NCBI RefSeq assembly: GCF_900130055.1
Contig: NZ_FQXU01000007.1
Coordinates: forward strand, 1 to 45,013
Reading direction: 5' to 3'
From: Clostridium intestinale DSM 6191
GTDB taxonomy: Bacteria; Bacillota; Clostridia; Clostridiales; Clostridiaceae
Length of the DNA: 45,013 nt
Part shown: positions 25,588-33,965 of the stretch, piece after piece
Position numbering within the stretch: the stretch's first letter is position 1
Layout: each line of letters opens with the position of its first letter
Notes under the pieces: model-generated
Seen by the model: the letters and a program-made list of their open reading frames with translations, nothing else
The model's database searches: none
Told to the model about the DNA's origin: nothing
Made by a program: the position numbers and the translations under genes

Positions 25588-26628
25588 TTACTCTTTTAGT
25601 TCATTGGTTTTACTAAGAACATTCTCTTTATCTATAAGTGTTGTATCAATTAGTTCGTTAATTTTGCTAAAGACATTCTCTTCATCTATAAGTATTGGAT
25701 CAATTAGTACAGATATTACATCAACTTTCCCGTTATTTATTATATAATCATAATTTATACTTTTTCCCTCAATTAAATTTATCGCTAAATCTATAGTTAT
25801 CTTCCCAAGCTTTACGGAGTCATTTAATAATGTCATAGCCTGTGTTCCCTCCATAATCCTTTTTATTGCCTCTGGTTCTGCATCTTGTCCTGTTACAATA
25901 ACTTTTCCTTGCATGTTTTCTTCTGTTAAAGCTTTAATAGCTCCTCCTGCAATTTTATCCACTGGAGCTAAAATCGCGTCAATATTTTTATCTTTAGCTA
26001 TAATTTTTTTTATTATATTGTACCCATTCTCCGGTAACCAGTTCTGAACTTCTTCATCTGCTACAACTTGAATTTTACCTGTATAAACTAGTGGCCTAAT
26101 GTATTCCATAGCACCTATTTTAAATACTTCGCCATTTGGTGAACCATGAAGTATAATATACCTTCCCTCTGAAACCTTTTTAGTAAGGAAACTTCCTTGA
26201 AGTTGCCCTGCCTTAAGCATATTAAACCCTACAAATAAATCCACATATGAATCATATATAAGTGCATCCATAGCAATTATTTTTATTCCAGCTTTATACA
26301 CCTCATTTAATATTTCATTATCGCCTTTAAGCTTTACAGAGGTTAATATTAAAATATCTATATTCTCTAATATAAATCCTCTTATATTCTCTATTTCTTT
26401 ATTTATATCCCAGTTGCTAAATTCAACTCTTATTTTAATACCTTTGACATTAGCCTCTTTCTCCATAGAAGCTTTAGCTATATTCCATCTCTTTACTTCA
26501 CTCGAAGGCAAAACTGCCCCTATTTTTATTTTTTTGTATTCATTTTCTCTTACGAAAAAAGAATAATTTATATCTAAATTTACATATCTAACTTGACAAT
26601 AGAATACCTCTGGTATAGATAAGTACAT
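25588..26628 (-). CDS. Orphan sugar-binding-protein-like protein without signal peptide, copy 3, with duplicated C-terminus
   Basis: About 346 residues, closest to copy 2: IKIGAVLPSSEVKRW, IDILILTSVKLKGDNEI, EGRYIILHGSPNGEVFKIG, IDAILAPVDKIAGGAIKAL and VIVTGQDAEPEAIKRIMEG. The start MYLSIPEVFYCQVRYV is at ATG 26628 with AAAGGTG 6 nt upstream; an in-frame GTG lies inside that ribosome site. The C-terminal segment is duplicated in tandem as two 18-residue units. It stands 86 bp from copy 2, with its own shared-type promoter element, so the two arose by local duplication but are transcribed from separate elements. Confidence 0.7.
   Translation of the reverse strand: MYLSIPEVFYCQVRYVNLDINYSFFVRENEYKKIKIGAVLPSSEVKRWNIAKASMEKEANVKGIKIRVEFSNWDINKEIENIRGFILENIDILILTSVKLKGDNEILNEVYKAGIKIIAMDALIYDSYVDLFVGFNMLKAGQLQGSFLTKKVSEGRYIILHGSPNGEVFKIGAMEYIRPLVYTGKIQVVADEEVQNWLPENGYNIIKKIIAKDKNIDAILAPVDKIAGGAIKALTEENMQGKVIVTGQDAEPEAIKRIMEGTQAMTLLNDSVKLGKITIDLAINLIEGKSINYDYIINNGKVDVISVLIDPILIDEENVFSKINELIDTTLIDKENVLSKTNELKE
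25600..25707 (-). repeat. 54-bp tandem duplication at the 3' end of sugar-binding-like copy 3
   Basis: Two 18-codon units encode LIDPILIDEENVFSKINE (25654-25707) and LIDTTLIDKENVLSKTNE (25600-25653). Copies 1 and 2 have a single version of this element. The units have diverged at several codons, so the duplication is not recent. Confidence 0.85.
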
Positions 26629-26661
26629 ATATATCACCTTTTCTAATTATCTATTACTAGA

Positions 26662-26690
26662 ATATTCTTTTAAGATGTATATATGTACAT
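26662..26690 (-). promoter_or_regulatory. Shared upstream element of the sugar-binding-like paralogs, copy 3
   Basis: Minus strand ATGTAC (26690-26685), exactly 17 bp, GAATAT (26667-26662), followed by TAATAGATAA as in copy 2. The left hexamer here is part of a short palindrome (ATGTA..TACAT). Confidence 0.6.
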
Positions 26691-26739
26691 TTTTATCAGC
26701 ATAACTTTGCTTAAATGCTTATATTATTCACTCTAGAAA

Positions 26740-27030
26740 TTATATGTCATTCTTTTTCTTGCGATTAGTAGTTTTGTACTTTTCCCCTTTATTATCATAG
26801 GTAATCCACTCACCAATAGGTTCTCCATTTTCGAAATACCCTGAGCGTTTAATTGTACCATCCGGCCTATACCACTCCCAATAACCCTCTGGCTGATCAT
26901 TTACCATCTTACCTTTTGACCAAGGAGTTTTTCCATTAGCGTGGTATTTTATTGTGTATCCATCTATAACTTCCATCTTCTTTTCTTTAACGCCATTAGC
27001 ATGAACTAAATCACATTCTTCCTTATCCAT
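26740..27030 (-). CDS. MORN-repeat protein (YwqK-like)
   Basis: 96 residues, mostly made of MORN_2-type repeats of about 23 residues: YTIKYHANGKTPWSKGKMVN, then EGYWEWYRPDGTIKRSGYF and IGEWITYDNKGEKYK. Related single-domain proteins are annotated YwqK-family and linked to polymorphic toxin immunity, but no toxin lies here. The ends are polar and lysine-rich. ATG is preceded by TAGGAGTGG. Stand-alone gene; role unknown. Confidence 0.75.
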   Translation of the reverse strand: MDKEECDLVHANGVKEKKMEVIDGYTIKYHANGKTPWSKGKMVNDQPEGYWEWYRPDGTIKRSGYFENGEPIGEWITYDNKGEKYKTTNRKKKNDI

Positions 27031-27169
27031 CTTACTCCACTCCTATATATAAATTTTCAACTCTCATACTGATGTTTTTTTATGTTCAGATGTTAACATT
27101 TACCTATATCAATGTCAATTATATTCTCTACAAAACTTAATGTATTTAGGCAACCTAAAGTTAACAAAA

Positions 27170-27231
27170 AAGTGCTCTTTTATTCGGTAGAAACTTTATT
27201 CCAAGTCCCATAACTTCCTAAAAGAGCACTT
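27170..27231 (-). terminator. Terminator of the aldolase/PTS operon, with long loop
   Basis: Arms AAGTGCTCTTTT (27170-27181) and AAAAGAGCACTT (27220-27231), followed on the minus strand by TTTTTG. The 38-nt loop is unusually long and holds TTTCTACCGAAT, part of a motif repeated near 41060 and 41105. Confidence 0.75.
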
Positions 27232-27249
27232 CTTCTTTAAACTTATATT

Positions 27250-28116
27250 CTATTTATAAAACTTTACTTTATCTCCATCATTAAATAACTCTATCTTGTT
27301 ATATATAACCTGCTTCATAGCATCTATACAAGGTGGATAAATTGCATTAGGTTCACGAGCCCCTAAGTCCTCAGTTAATATTTCACGACATTTTCTGTAG
27401 AAAGCATCCTTAATATCACTTGAAATATTTATTTTACATACTCCAAGTTTTACTGATTCTACTATCTCCTCGTCTGGATTAGCTGACCCTCCATGTAATA
27501 CTAAAGGTATATCTACAACATCTCTTATTACCTTTAACAAATCTAGCTTAAGTTCAGGTTTCATATCCTTAGGATATATTCCATGACATGTCCCAATTGC
27601 CACAGCTAAAGTATCTACTTCTGTTCTTTCAACAAATTCTTTAGCTTTATCTGGATCTGTATAGATTATTTTTTCTGTTCCATACTCTCCACCATTGCCT
27701 GTTGTTCCTATAGTTCCAAGTTCTGCTTCTACAGAAACATTAAGTGGATGAGCTACTTCTACTACTTTTTTAGTAAGTGCAATATTTTCTTCAAAAGATA
27801 GATGTGATGCATCAATCATAACTGATGTAAAACCACATCTTATAGCTCTTAAAATCTGTTCAAAACTTCCGCCATGATCTAAGTGTATAACCACTGGTAC
27901 TTCTGACTTATAAGCTTCTTCTTTAACTGCCTCTATAAAACTATCTTCAATAAAAGATAATTCGTCAGGATGGATAGCAATAATTACTGGTGCCTTCTTT
28001 TCACTGCATGCCTCCATAACTCCCTTTAATATCATATTGCTGCTTGTATTAAAAGCTGGTACTGCAAATCCTTCTTTTTGTGCTACCTTTAATAGTTCTT
28101 TCATATTCATTAACAT
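27250..28116 (-). CDS. Class II ketose-bisphosphate aldolase A (FbaA/GatY/KbaY family)
   Basis: 288 residues of the zinc-dependent class II aldolase family. VVIHLDHGGSFEQI holds the catalytic Asp80 and zinc ligand His81; SVEAELGTIG, VAIGTCHGIYP (zinc His) and VLHGGSANPDEEI complete the site. The family cleaves fructose- or tagatose-1,6-bisphosphate or related ketose phosphates into triose phosphates. It ends a PTS operon, so its substrate is probably the phosphorylated product of that PTS. It differs clearly from the second aldolase next to it. Confidence 0.82.
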   Translation of the reverse strand: MLMNMKELLKVAQKEGFAVPAFNTSSNMILKGVMEACSEKKAPVIIAIHPDELSFIEDSFIEAVKEEAYKSEVPVVIHLDHGGSFEQILRAIRCGFTSVMIDASHLSFEENIALTKKVVEVAHPLNVSVEAELGTIGTTGNGGEYGTEKIIYTDPDKAKEFVERTEVDTLAVAIGTCHGIYPKDMKPELKLDLLKVIRDVVDIPLVLHGGSANPDEEIVESVKLGVCKINISSDIKDAFYRKCREILTEDLGAREPNAIYPPCIDAMKQVIYNKIELFNDGDKVKFYK

Positions 28117-28136
28117 AATCCATACTTCCTTTTCTT

Positions 28137-28988
28137 TTAATTTTTATTATTTGATCCTGATAATCTAATATAATCTCTTACAATTTGAATGCTCTCATTC
28201 TCTACCCTATGCATCATCACATAATAATTTATATCTGGCTCATTTTCTAATATTGATTTAATAGCACTAACATTATAGTTCATGAAATCACAACCAACAT
28301 TAATTTTATTTATTCCATTTTCAACTGATTTTAAGATATTGCTTTTCCCAGAACCAGATCCTCCATGAAGAACTAAAGGCATTTTTGTTAGCTCCTTTAT
28401 GGTCCTTAGTCTGTTAAAATCAAACTCTGGTACCATTCCATCTGGATAATTTCCATGGGATGTGCCAATTGATATTGCTAGAGCATCTATACCAGTTTCT
28501 TTTGCAAATTTTAATGCCTCCTCTGGGTCAGTATACATTTGCTCACTTGTATAAGCTTCCCCTTCGGTTCCACCTAAACATCCAATTTCCCCTTCAACAC
28601 TTACACCTTTTGGGTGAGCATAATTTACAACTTCCCTTGTCATTTCTATATTACCTTGAAGATTAAAACGTGAAGCATCTACCATTACTGAAGAAAATCC
28701 ATCATCTATTGCCTTTTTTAGAAATAAGACTTCTTGTCCATGGTCAAAATTTAAGGCAACCTTAATATTTGTCCTTGCTGCTAGAGTTTTTACAATAGGT
28801 GTTATAAGCTCACTATTACAGTGATCTAGAAGATGTTCCTGAACAACATTTATTATTATTGGTGCATTTTCAAGTTCTGCTGCTTTTATTACAGCCCTTG
28901 CAGTTTCTAGATTAAAACAATTGATAGCCATAACTGCGTAATTTTCTTTATTTGCTTTATCTAGCATCTCTTTCATCGAAACATACAT
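28137..28988 (-). CDS. Class II ketose-bisphosphate aldolase B (FbaA/GatY/KbaY family)
   Basis: 283 residues, same family as the next gene: VALNFDHGQEVLF with catalytic Asp82 and zinc ligand His83, VSVEGEIGCLGG, ISIGTSHGNYPDG and LVLHGGSGSGKSNI. Residues around the active site differ from the partner, so the two may take different epimers, form a mixed enzyme or include one with a new role. Gap to the partner is 20 bp and to the PTS IIC gene 22 bp. Confidence 0.82.
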   Translation of the reverse strand: MYVSMKEMLDKANKENYAVMAINCFNLETARAVIKAAELENAPIIINVVQEHLLDHCNSELITPIVKTLAARTNIKVALNFDHGQEVLFLKKAIDDGFSSVMVDASRFNLQGNIEMTREVVNYAHPKGVSVEGEIGCLGGTEGEAYTSEQMYTDPEEALKFAKETGIDALAISIGTSHGNYPDGMVPEFDFNRLRTIKELTKMPLVLHGGSGSGKSNILKSVENGINKINVGCDFMNYNVSAIKSILENEPDINYYVMMHRVENESIQIVRDYIRLSGSNNKN

Positions 28989-29010
28989 AAGCTTTCTCCT
29001 TTTGATTTAA

Positions 29011-30087
29011 TTATTTTATCTCTATTCCAGATAAATCTACCTCTTCTTCCTCTTCATCTAGAATCAAATCTTCCTTTGCATCCTTTTTAAGAACAACAAG
29101 TAATAATGCAGTTACTACAGATCCTACTGTTAATGCAATTAAAAAGCCTAAAGGATTTTGCATAGCTGGCACAATAAACATTCCACCTGAAGGCACTGGT
29201 GAACCTACATTTAAAAGCATTATTAGCATTCCACCAATAGCTGCCCCAAAAGAACAAGAGAATATTACTCTAAGTGGATCAACAGCTGCTATTGGTATAA
29301 CACCTTCTGTAATCATACATATACCCATTGGAAAGGCTATTTTTATATTATCTGATTCCCCTTTAGTGTATCTTGATCTTCTTATAAGCCAAGATAAGGT
29401 AACTCCAAAAGGTGGAATCATGGATGCACATATTTTAATAGCTTCTGGACCATAAACCCCTTGAAGTAAAAGCCCATCTGCAAAAAGTGATGCCACTTTA
29501 TTAACAGGTCCTCCAAAATCAAAGGCCGCCATAGCTCCCATAATTGCGCCAAACACAGCTTTTGATCCTCCCTGCATATTATTAAGCATGTTTGTTAATG
29601 AAGCTGATGCTGCAGCTATTGGTCTTCCTATGACAAAAAACATAATTAATCCTATAACAATAGAAGATAATAGCGGAATGATCATCATAGGTAATAAACC
29701 TTGAGCCCATCTAGGAACAATTAACTTTTCCTTTAAAAAGTTTACAAAATAACCAGCAAGATATCCTCCAAGCATACCTCCAAGGAAACCAGCTCCCATT
29801 GCATTTGCTATCATACCCATTAAAAGTCCTGGAGCAATACCTGGTCTATCTGCTATAGAATATGCAATAGCTGCACCCATTACTGCTGGCAACAAACCCA
29901 TACCAAAAACACCTAAAGATACCGCTGCCTGCCATACATTATAAGAACTCTTATAATCAGTAATTAATGAAGGATTTCCTCCAGCCAAGTTTCCAATAGC
30001 TATTAATAAACCAGATGCAACAACTAGTGGTAGCATGTATGATATACCTGTCATAGCATGTTTTTTCAATTGTAATTTCTTTAACAT
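29011..30087 (-). CDS. PTS fructose-family EIIC permease
   Basis: 358 residues, integral membrane, with features of fructose-type EIIC: HAMTGISYMLPLVVASGLLI at the start, MGAAIAYSIADRPGIAPGL, GAIMGAMAAFDFGGPVNKVA and GSPVPSGGMFIVPAM. It forms the sugar channel and works with the separate EIIB gene upstream. The acidic C-terminal tail (LDEEEEEVDLSG) is unusual but not informative. The sugar cannot be read off; fructose, mannose-like or another ketose is possible. Confidence 0.85.
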   Translation of the reverse strand: MLKKLQLKKHAMTGISYMLPLVVASGLLIAIGNLAGGNPSLITDYKSSYNVWQAAVSLGVFGMGLLPAVMGAAIAYSIADRPGIAPGLLMGMIANAMGAGFLGGMLGGYLAGYFVNFLKEKLIVPRWAQGLLPMMIIPLLSSIVIGLIMFFVIGRPIAAASASLTNMLNNMQGGSKAVFGAIMGAMAAFDFGGPVNKVASLFADGLLLQGVYGPEAIKICASMIPPFGVTLSWLIRRSRYTKGESDNIKIAFPMGICMITEGVIPIAAVDPLRVIFSCSFGAAIGGMLIMLLNVGSPVPSGGMFIVPAMQNPLGFLIALTVGSVVTALLLVVLKKDAKEDLILDEEEEEVDLSGIEIK

Positions 30088-30117
30088 AAATTGTTCTCCC
30101 CTTTTTAAAATTATTAA

Positions 30118-30429
30118 TTAGAGACCTAAATCTTTTTCAATTTTATTAAGAAGCGCTTTTGGAGATTTAATTACGATTTCTGTTGAAACATCAATAACTT
30201 TTTTGCCCTTAAACCTTTCCCTCCCTCCTACTTTAATATCTGCTGCAATTATTACTATATCTGCCTCTCTTATGTCTTTAGGTGTAAGTTCATCCTCTGT
30301 TCCAATTGTTCCTTGAGTTTCAATATGAACTTCATGACCTAAAGCCTTAGCAGCACGTATGAGTTTTTCTTTTGCTATATAAGTGTGAGCTATTCCTGAT
30401 GTACAAGCTGCAATTCCAACTATTTTCAT
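30118..30429 (-). CDS. PTS fructose-family EIIB
   Basis: About 103 residues from ATG 30429 (GGGG 8 nt upstream; a second ATG two codons earlier is possible). The phosphorylated cysteine lies in GIAACTSGIAHTYIA, Cys9 from this start. It passes phosphate from EIIA to the sugar held by EIIC. No free-standing EIIA gene occurs in the operon; the only EIIA is the C-terminal domain of the regulator encoded just upstream. Confidence 0.85.
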   Translation of the reverse strand: MKIVGIAACTSGIAHTYIAKEKLIRAAKALGHEVHIETQGTIGTEDELTPKDIREADIVIIAADIKVGGRERFKGKKVIDVSTEIVIKSPKALLNKIEKDLGL

Positions 30430-30458
30430 ATACATTTCCCCTTTCTTATATTTAAACT

Positions 30459-32855
30459 TTAAATTACTTCCTCTTGCTTTGTGAATATTTCATATACCTC
30501 TTCTGGAGTATTAGCCTTAAGTAGTGCTTCACAAGCTTCATCATCACCGAGTTTTGTAGCAACCTTTGAGAGAAGCCTTACATGAGTGCTTGTCTTATCT
30601 TCTTCCGTTACAGCAAAAAGAATAACAAAATTAACAGGCTTATCATCTAAAGTCTCCCAAACTAAGTCGTTTTTTGTTTTCCCAAAAGCTATTGAAGTCC
30701 TACTTACAAACTGGGATTTTCCATGAGGTATCGCAATACCATTCCCTATACCTGTTGACCCTAAAGTTTCTCTGTAATATACATCATCCAAGAAAGCTTT
30801 TTTATCAGAAATTACATCTGTTTCATATAATAGATCAGTTAATTCTTTTAATGCCTCATCCTTAGTAGCTGCTTTCATATCTAGTTTTATTGTTTCTTTA
30901 CGTATTACTTTAGATAAATCTACTTCCATTTTCATCTCACCTTTACCATTTAATTTGAAAAACTTGACTGCATCTTTTTTCTTTATGCACTTTCTTAAAT
31001 AACTCCCATAATCATCATTAATATTGAAATTAACGGCTTCTTTTATTATTTCAGTCATAACCTTTACACTGTCCATAAGTATATAAAAAGCTAACTGTTT
31101 TTTATCTTTATCAATATCATTTATACAAAGAGCTAATTTATCTTCCTTTTCACAAAAACTTATATAAATTTTTAGATTATCACTTATATCTATCTCATTA
31201 AATTTAACAGCTCTCTTTAAACTTCTTTTGATACTACTTGTAACCTCCTTCTCTGACTTATTAAAATATATAAAATCCTCACACAGATAGCTGCCTATAT
31301 AAGGAGTTTTTGTAGATATCTCTCCCTTAACTTCTTTAATATTACTAAGGAAATCAGATATATTTTTTATATCTTTTTCACTTAAGAATGCTGATACAAG
31401 TAAACAAGGTTTATCTTTTAAATCTAGAGGTACTGTGGTTATAATAAGGTCTATGTTTTGGATATTTTGACTCTTAATCCTCTCAGAAGATATACTCTCA
31501 ACAATCTCAAAGTCTGGGAAATACCTTTTAAGTTTTGTACTTAATAGCTTTGATGTACCATATCCACTATGGCAAACAATCAACACTTTTTTCTTTATAT
31601 GATGATTCTCAAGCCCCAGCTGATAATACAAAGCTAAATAACCAATCTCATCTATAGGAATTTCCTTCTGCTTTAATTTAAAGGAAGCCATCATAGAAGA
31701 AGCCTTGCATACATTTAAAAGTAGAGGATACTGCGTCTTAATATCTTTAATAAGGGGATTAGAAATTTGGATGTCATATTCGATTCTATTTAACATTGCC
31801 CTTATATGAAGCAGAAGCTTCTCCATTATTTTTGTGTCTTGTCTTATATTTACATTAAGTATTTTCTCTAAACTTTCTGTAACCATATCTCTAAAACTTA
31901 TAGTAATAGAGCTAAACTTGTCTAAATCCTTATAATCCTCACTTATTTCCTCCTTTATTAATCCAAAGGAGACAAAATACTTATATAGGTAATAAACCTC
32001 AGCTTCATCAAGATTCATATTAAAATCCTTATTTATTTTGCTTATACATAAAGTAGCCTCTTCATATTCTTTTTTATACTTAAGATTTTGAACCTTATCC
32101 TTTGAGAATTTAGACTTACCCTTCGCTCCTCTTTCCATAGAAATCAACATATGAGTAAGTAAGTTGATATAATAAGGATCATCAATTATACAACTATACT
32201 TTTTCTCCAAATCCAGTAGCAGTCTATTAACATATATTATTTTTTCATTCTCAAATAACTCTGAAAGCCCATTTAATGTAACCCCATCTAGGCGAGTAAC
32301 TAACTCCTCAATAGTTCTATCATTTCTTCCAGCCTTAGAATATTCGAACAAAAAAGATGCTATAGCCCTACGTATATTCATCTCATCACCAATAACTTGG
32401 GTACCCTCAACAGTTTTTTCAAGAGCTAAATCAAATGAAAATAACCACTCTTCTATATATTTCAAATCATTTATTATACTGGTTTTACTTACATAATACT
32501 TATCTGAAAGTTTTTGAATCGAAGTTTTATTATGAGAATCCATAAGCATAGTCTTAATGATATCTATTCTTCTATCATTAACTGATATTTTAGGATCCTT
32601 ATCTTCTTGAATGTGGAGATTATTTTGAATAATTAACTTAGCATTCCAAACATCTTCTATCATCACACCTAAACTATGCTTTCTATTTAGCCTTATATTG
32701 AATTTATTTAGGTAATCTTCTATTACCATTAGGTCTTTTTTTAATGTCTTATCAGAAACAGATAACATCTCTGAATACCACTTAATTGTTCTATAATCTT
32801 TTTCATTAAGTAATAAATTAATAAACTCAATCTGCCTTGTATTTAGATTATTCAT
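30459..32855 (-). CDS. PRD-containing transcriptional activator with EIIB-like and EIIA domains (MtlR/ManR/LicR type)
   Basis: 798 residues: N-terminal DNA-binding HTHs (LSVSDKTLKKDLMVIEDYL; YYVSKTSIINDLKYIEEWL), two PRDs (about 190-410), an EIIB-Gat-like domain (VLIVCHSGYGTSKLL near 413-500), a poorly recognised stretch (500-640) and a fructose-type EIIA domain (645-798) with active-site His711 in GIAIPHGK. It probably activates the operon according to PTS phosphorylation. Since no other EIIA is near, this domain may also serve the transporter. The joint before EIIA (GKGEMKMEVDL) encodes AAAGGTGA upstream of an in-frame ATG at 30929, so a free EIIA of 156 residues may be made. Confidence 0.85.
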   Translation of the reverse strand: MNNLNTRQIEFINLLLNEKDYRTIKWYSEMLSVSDKTLKKDLMVIEDYLNKFNIRLNRKHSLGVMIEDVWNAKLIIQNNLHIQEDKDPKISVNDRRIDIIKTMLMDSHNKTSIQKLSDKYYVSKTSIINDLKYIEEWLFSFDLALEKTVEGTQVIGDEMNIRRAIASFLFEYSKAGRNDRTIEELVTRLDGVTLNGLSELFENEKIIYVNRLLLDLEKKYSCIIDDPYYINLLTHMLISMERGAKGKSKFSKDKVQNLKYKKEYEEATLCISKINKDFNMNLDEAEVYYLYKYFVSFGLIKEEISEDYKDLDKFSSITISFRDMVTESLEKILNVNIRQDTKIMEKLLLHIRAMLNRIEYDIQISNPLIKDIKTQYPLLLNVCKASSMMASFKLKQKEIPIDEIGYLALYYQLGLENHHIKKKVLIVCHSGYGTSKLLSTKLKRYFPDFEIVESISSERIKSQNIQNIDLIITTVPLDLKDKPCLLVSAFLSEKDIKNISDFLSNIKEVKGEISTKTPYIGSYLCEDFIYFNKSEKEVTSSIKRSLKRAVKFNEIDISDNLKIYISFCEKEDKLALCINDIDKDKKQLAFYILMDSVKVMTEIIKEAVNFNINDDYGSYLRKCIKKKDAVKFFKLNGKGEMKMEVDLSKVIRKETIKLDMKAATKDEALKELTDLLYETDVISDKKAFLDDVYYRETLGSTGIGNGIAIPHGKSQFVSRTSIAFGKTKNDLVWETLDDKPVNFVILFAVTEEDKTSTHVRLLSKVATKLGDDEACEALLKANTPEEVYEIFTKQEEVI
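30927..30944 (-). promoter_or_regulatory. Internal ribosome binding site and start for a free EIIA protein
   Basis: Inside the regulator gene, minus strand AAAGGTGAG (30944-30936) precedes ATG 30929-30927 by about 7 nt, exactly at the start of the EIIA domain. The coding frame is that of the regulator. Confidence 0.4.
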
Positions 32856-32895
32856 ATTGTCCTCCTTTCATTTTGTCTTCTGCTTGTTCCCTATG

Positions 32896-32909
32896 TGTAT
32901 ACGATAACA
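32896..32909 (-). promoter_or_regulatory. Candidate CcpA (cre) site upstream of the PTS operon
   Basis: Plus-strand TGTATACGATAACA fits the cre pattern TGNAARCGNWNNCA with one mismatch. It lies 41 bp before the regulator start. The region 32856-33048 otherwise shows no gene and no clear sigma-A promoter. Confidence 0.4.
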
Positions 32910-33048
32910 CGCCACCTCCCTTTGTAAAATTACAAATAACTTCCACTAAAAATGGAATTAATGTATCAACCATGAGTACAACATAGCATACACGCCATTT
33001 ATTTGGCTATAGATAGATTATACTTTGAGTTGATGATTTAAAAAAAGA

Positions 33049-33088
33049 AAAAAGTGCAACTAAAAGTTTAACTTTTAATCACACTTTC
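33049..33088 (-). terminator. Terminator of the APH-like kinase gene
   Basis: Arms AAGTG...AACTAAAAGTT / AACTTTTAAT...CACTT with small mismatches, followed on the minus strand by TTTTTTCTTTTTTT. About 40 bp beyond the stop at 33128. Confidence 0.7.
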
Positions 33089-33127
33089 TATCTATCTCTA
33101 CCTAAAGTAGATATGTTTTTAATAGAA

Positions 33128-33898
33128 TTATTCTATCCAATCATTCATATTTTGTTTTATAAACTTAATTTCTTCAATATAAAACTCTTGATGACCTTCA
33201 TTTTTCATTTTAATGAACTCCATATTTCCTTTTTGGCATTCGCTATTAAATAATTCTACTAATGATTCTAATCTTAAAATCACATTTTCTAAAATATCTT
33301 TAACTTCATAATCTCCATATGAATCTGCAAACTTTTTAATTAAAACTTTTCGTTCCTCACTATCACATGCTCTCTTATAATCTCTATAGTCATTTTTATA
33401 AGGAACATATACTTTTTTACTTAATGGTACGAATCTATAAACAGCGTAGGCTATATCCCATATTCTTGGAGCAGGACACGCTGTATCAAAATCTATAATT
33501 CCTACTGGAGCATTATTTGAAAATGTAATATTATATGATGCGATATCATTATGGCAGATTACTTCTTTATCTAAACCTCCTTTGTACTCTAAAAACCATT
33601 CATCTTCTTCACCATAATGAAAGTCTACTGTTGCATCATGGTATTCCTTGAGCATATTTGCTATTAATTTAATGTTTTTCATCTTGTATTCAAGAGCATC
33701 TATATCTGGATAATTCTCAACAATATTACCTTCCATAAATGTTAAAATCTCTTGATTTTTTTCATAGTCTATTCCTAAAAAGCGTGGTACAAAGTTAATC
33801 TTCTTATTTTCTAAATGTCTTAATAATTTATGAATGGTTTTACTATAGGGCTTTAAATTTCTATAAATATTATTTCCGTCATAAAATACCTCTGACAT
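33128..33898 (-). CDS. Aminoglycoside/choline phosphotransferase-family kinase
   Basis: 256 residues with a protein-kinase-like fold. Catalytic loop VICHNDIASYNITF (HxD) and metal-binding IIDFDTACPAPRIWDIAYA are both intact. The N-terminal lobe is short (NFVPRFLGIDYEKNQEIL). Such proteins phosphorylate aminoglycosides, choline, homoserine or sugars; the substrate is not evident and a resistance role should not be assumed. The gene stands alone with its own terminator. Confidence 0.75.
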   Translation of the reverse strand: MSEVFYDGNNIYRNLKPYSKTIHKLLRHLENKKINFVPRFLGIDYEKNQEILTFMEGNIVENYPDIDALEYKMKNIKLIANMLKEYHDATVDFHYGEEDEWFLEYKGGLDKEVICHNDIASYNITFSNNAPVGIIDFDTACPAPRIWDIAYAVYRFVPLSKKVYVPYKNDYRDYKRACDSEERKVLIKKFADSYGDYEVKDILENVILRLESLVELFNSECQKGNMEFIKMKNEGHQEFYIEEIKFIKQNMNDWIE

Positions 33899-33965
33899 GT
33901 TTCCATTTTCAAACTTTAAAATCTTAATCTCCCTCCCTACAATCTATTTCGATACACTAAATCCA

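Noticed and set aside
33128-33898. Aminoglycoside resistance gene
   Set aside because: Only the general kinase fold is visible; nothing ties it to a known resistance enzyme.
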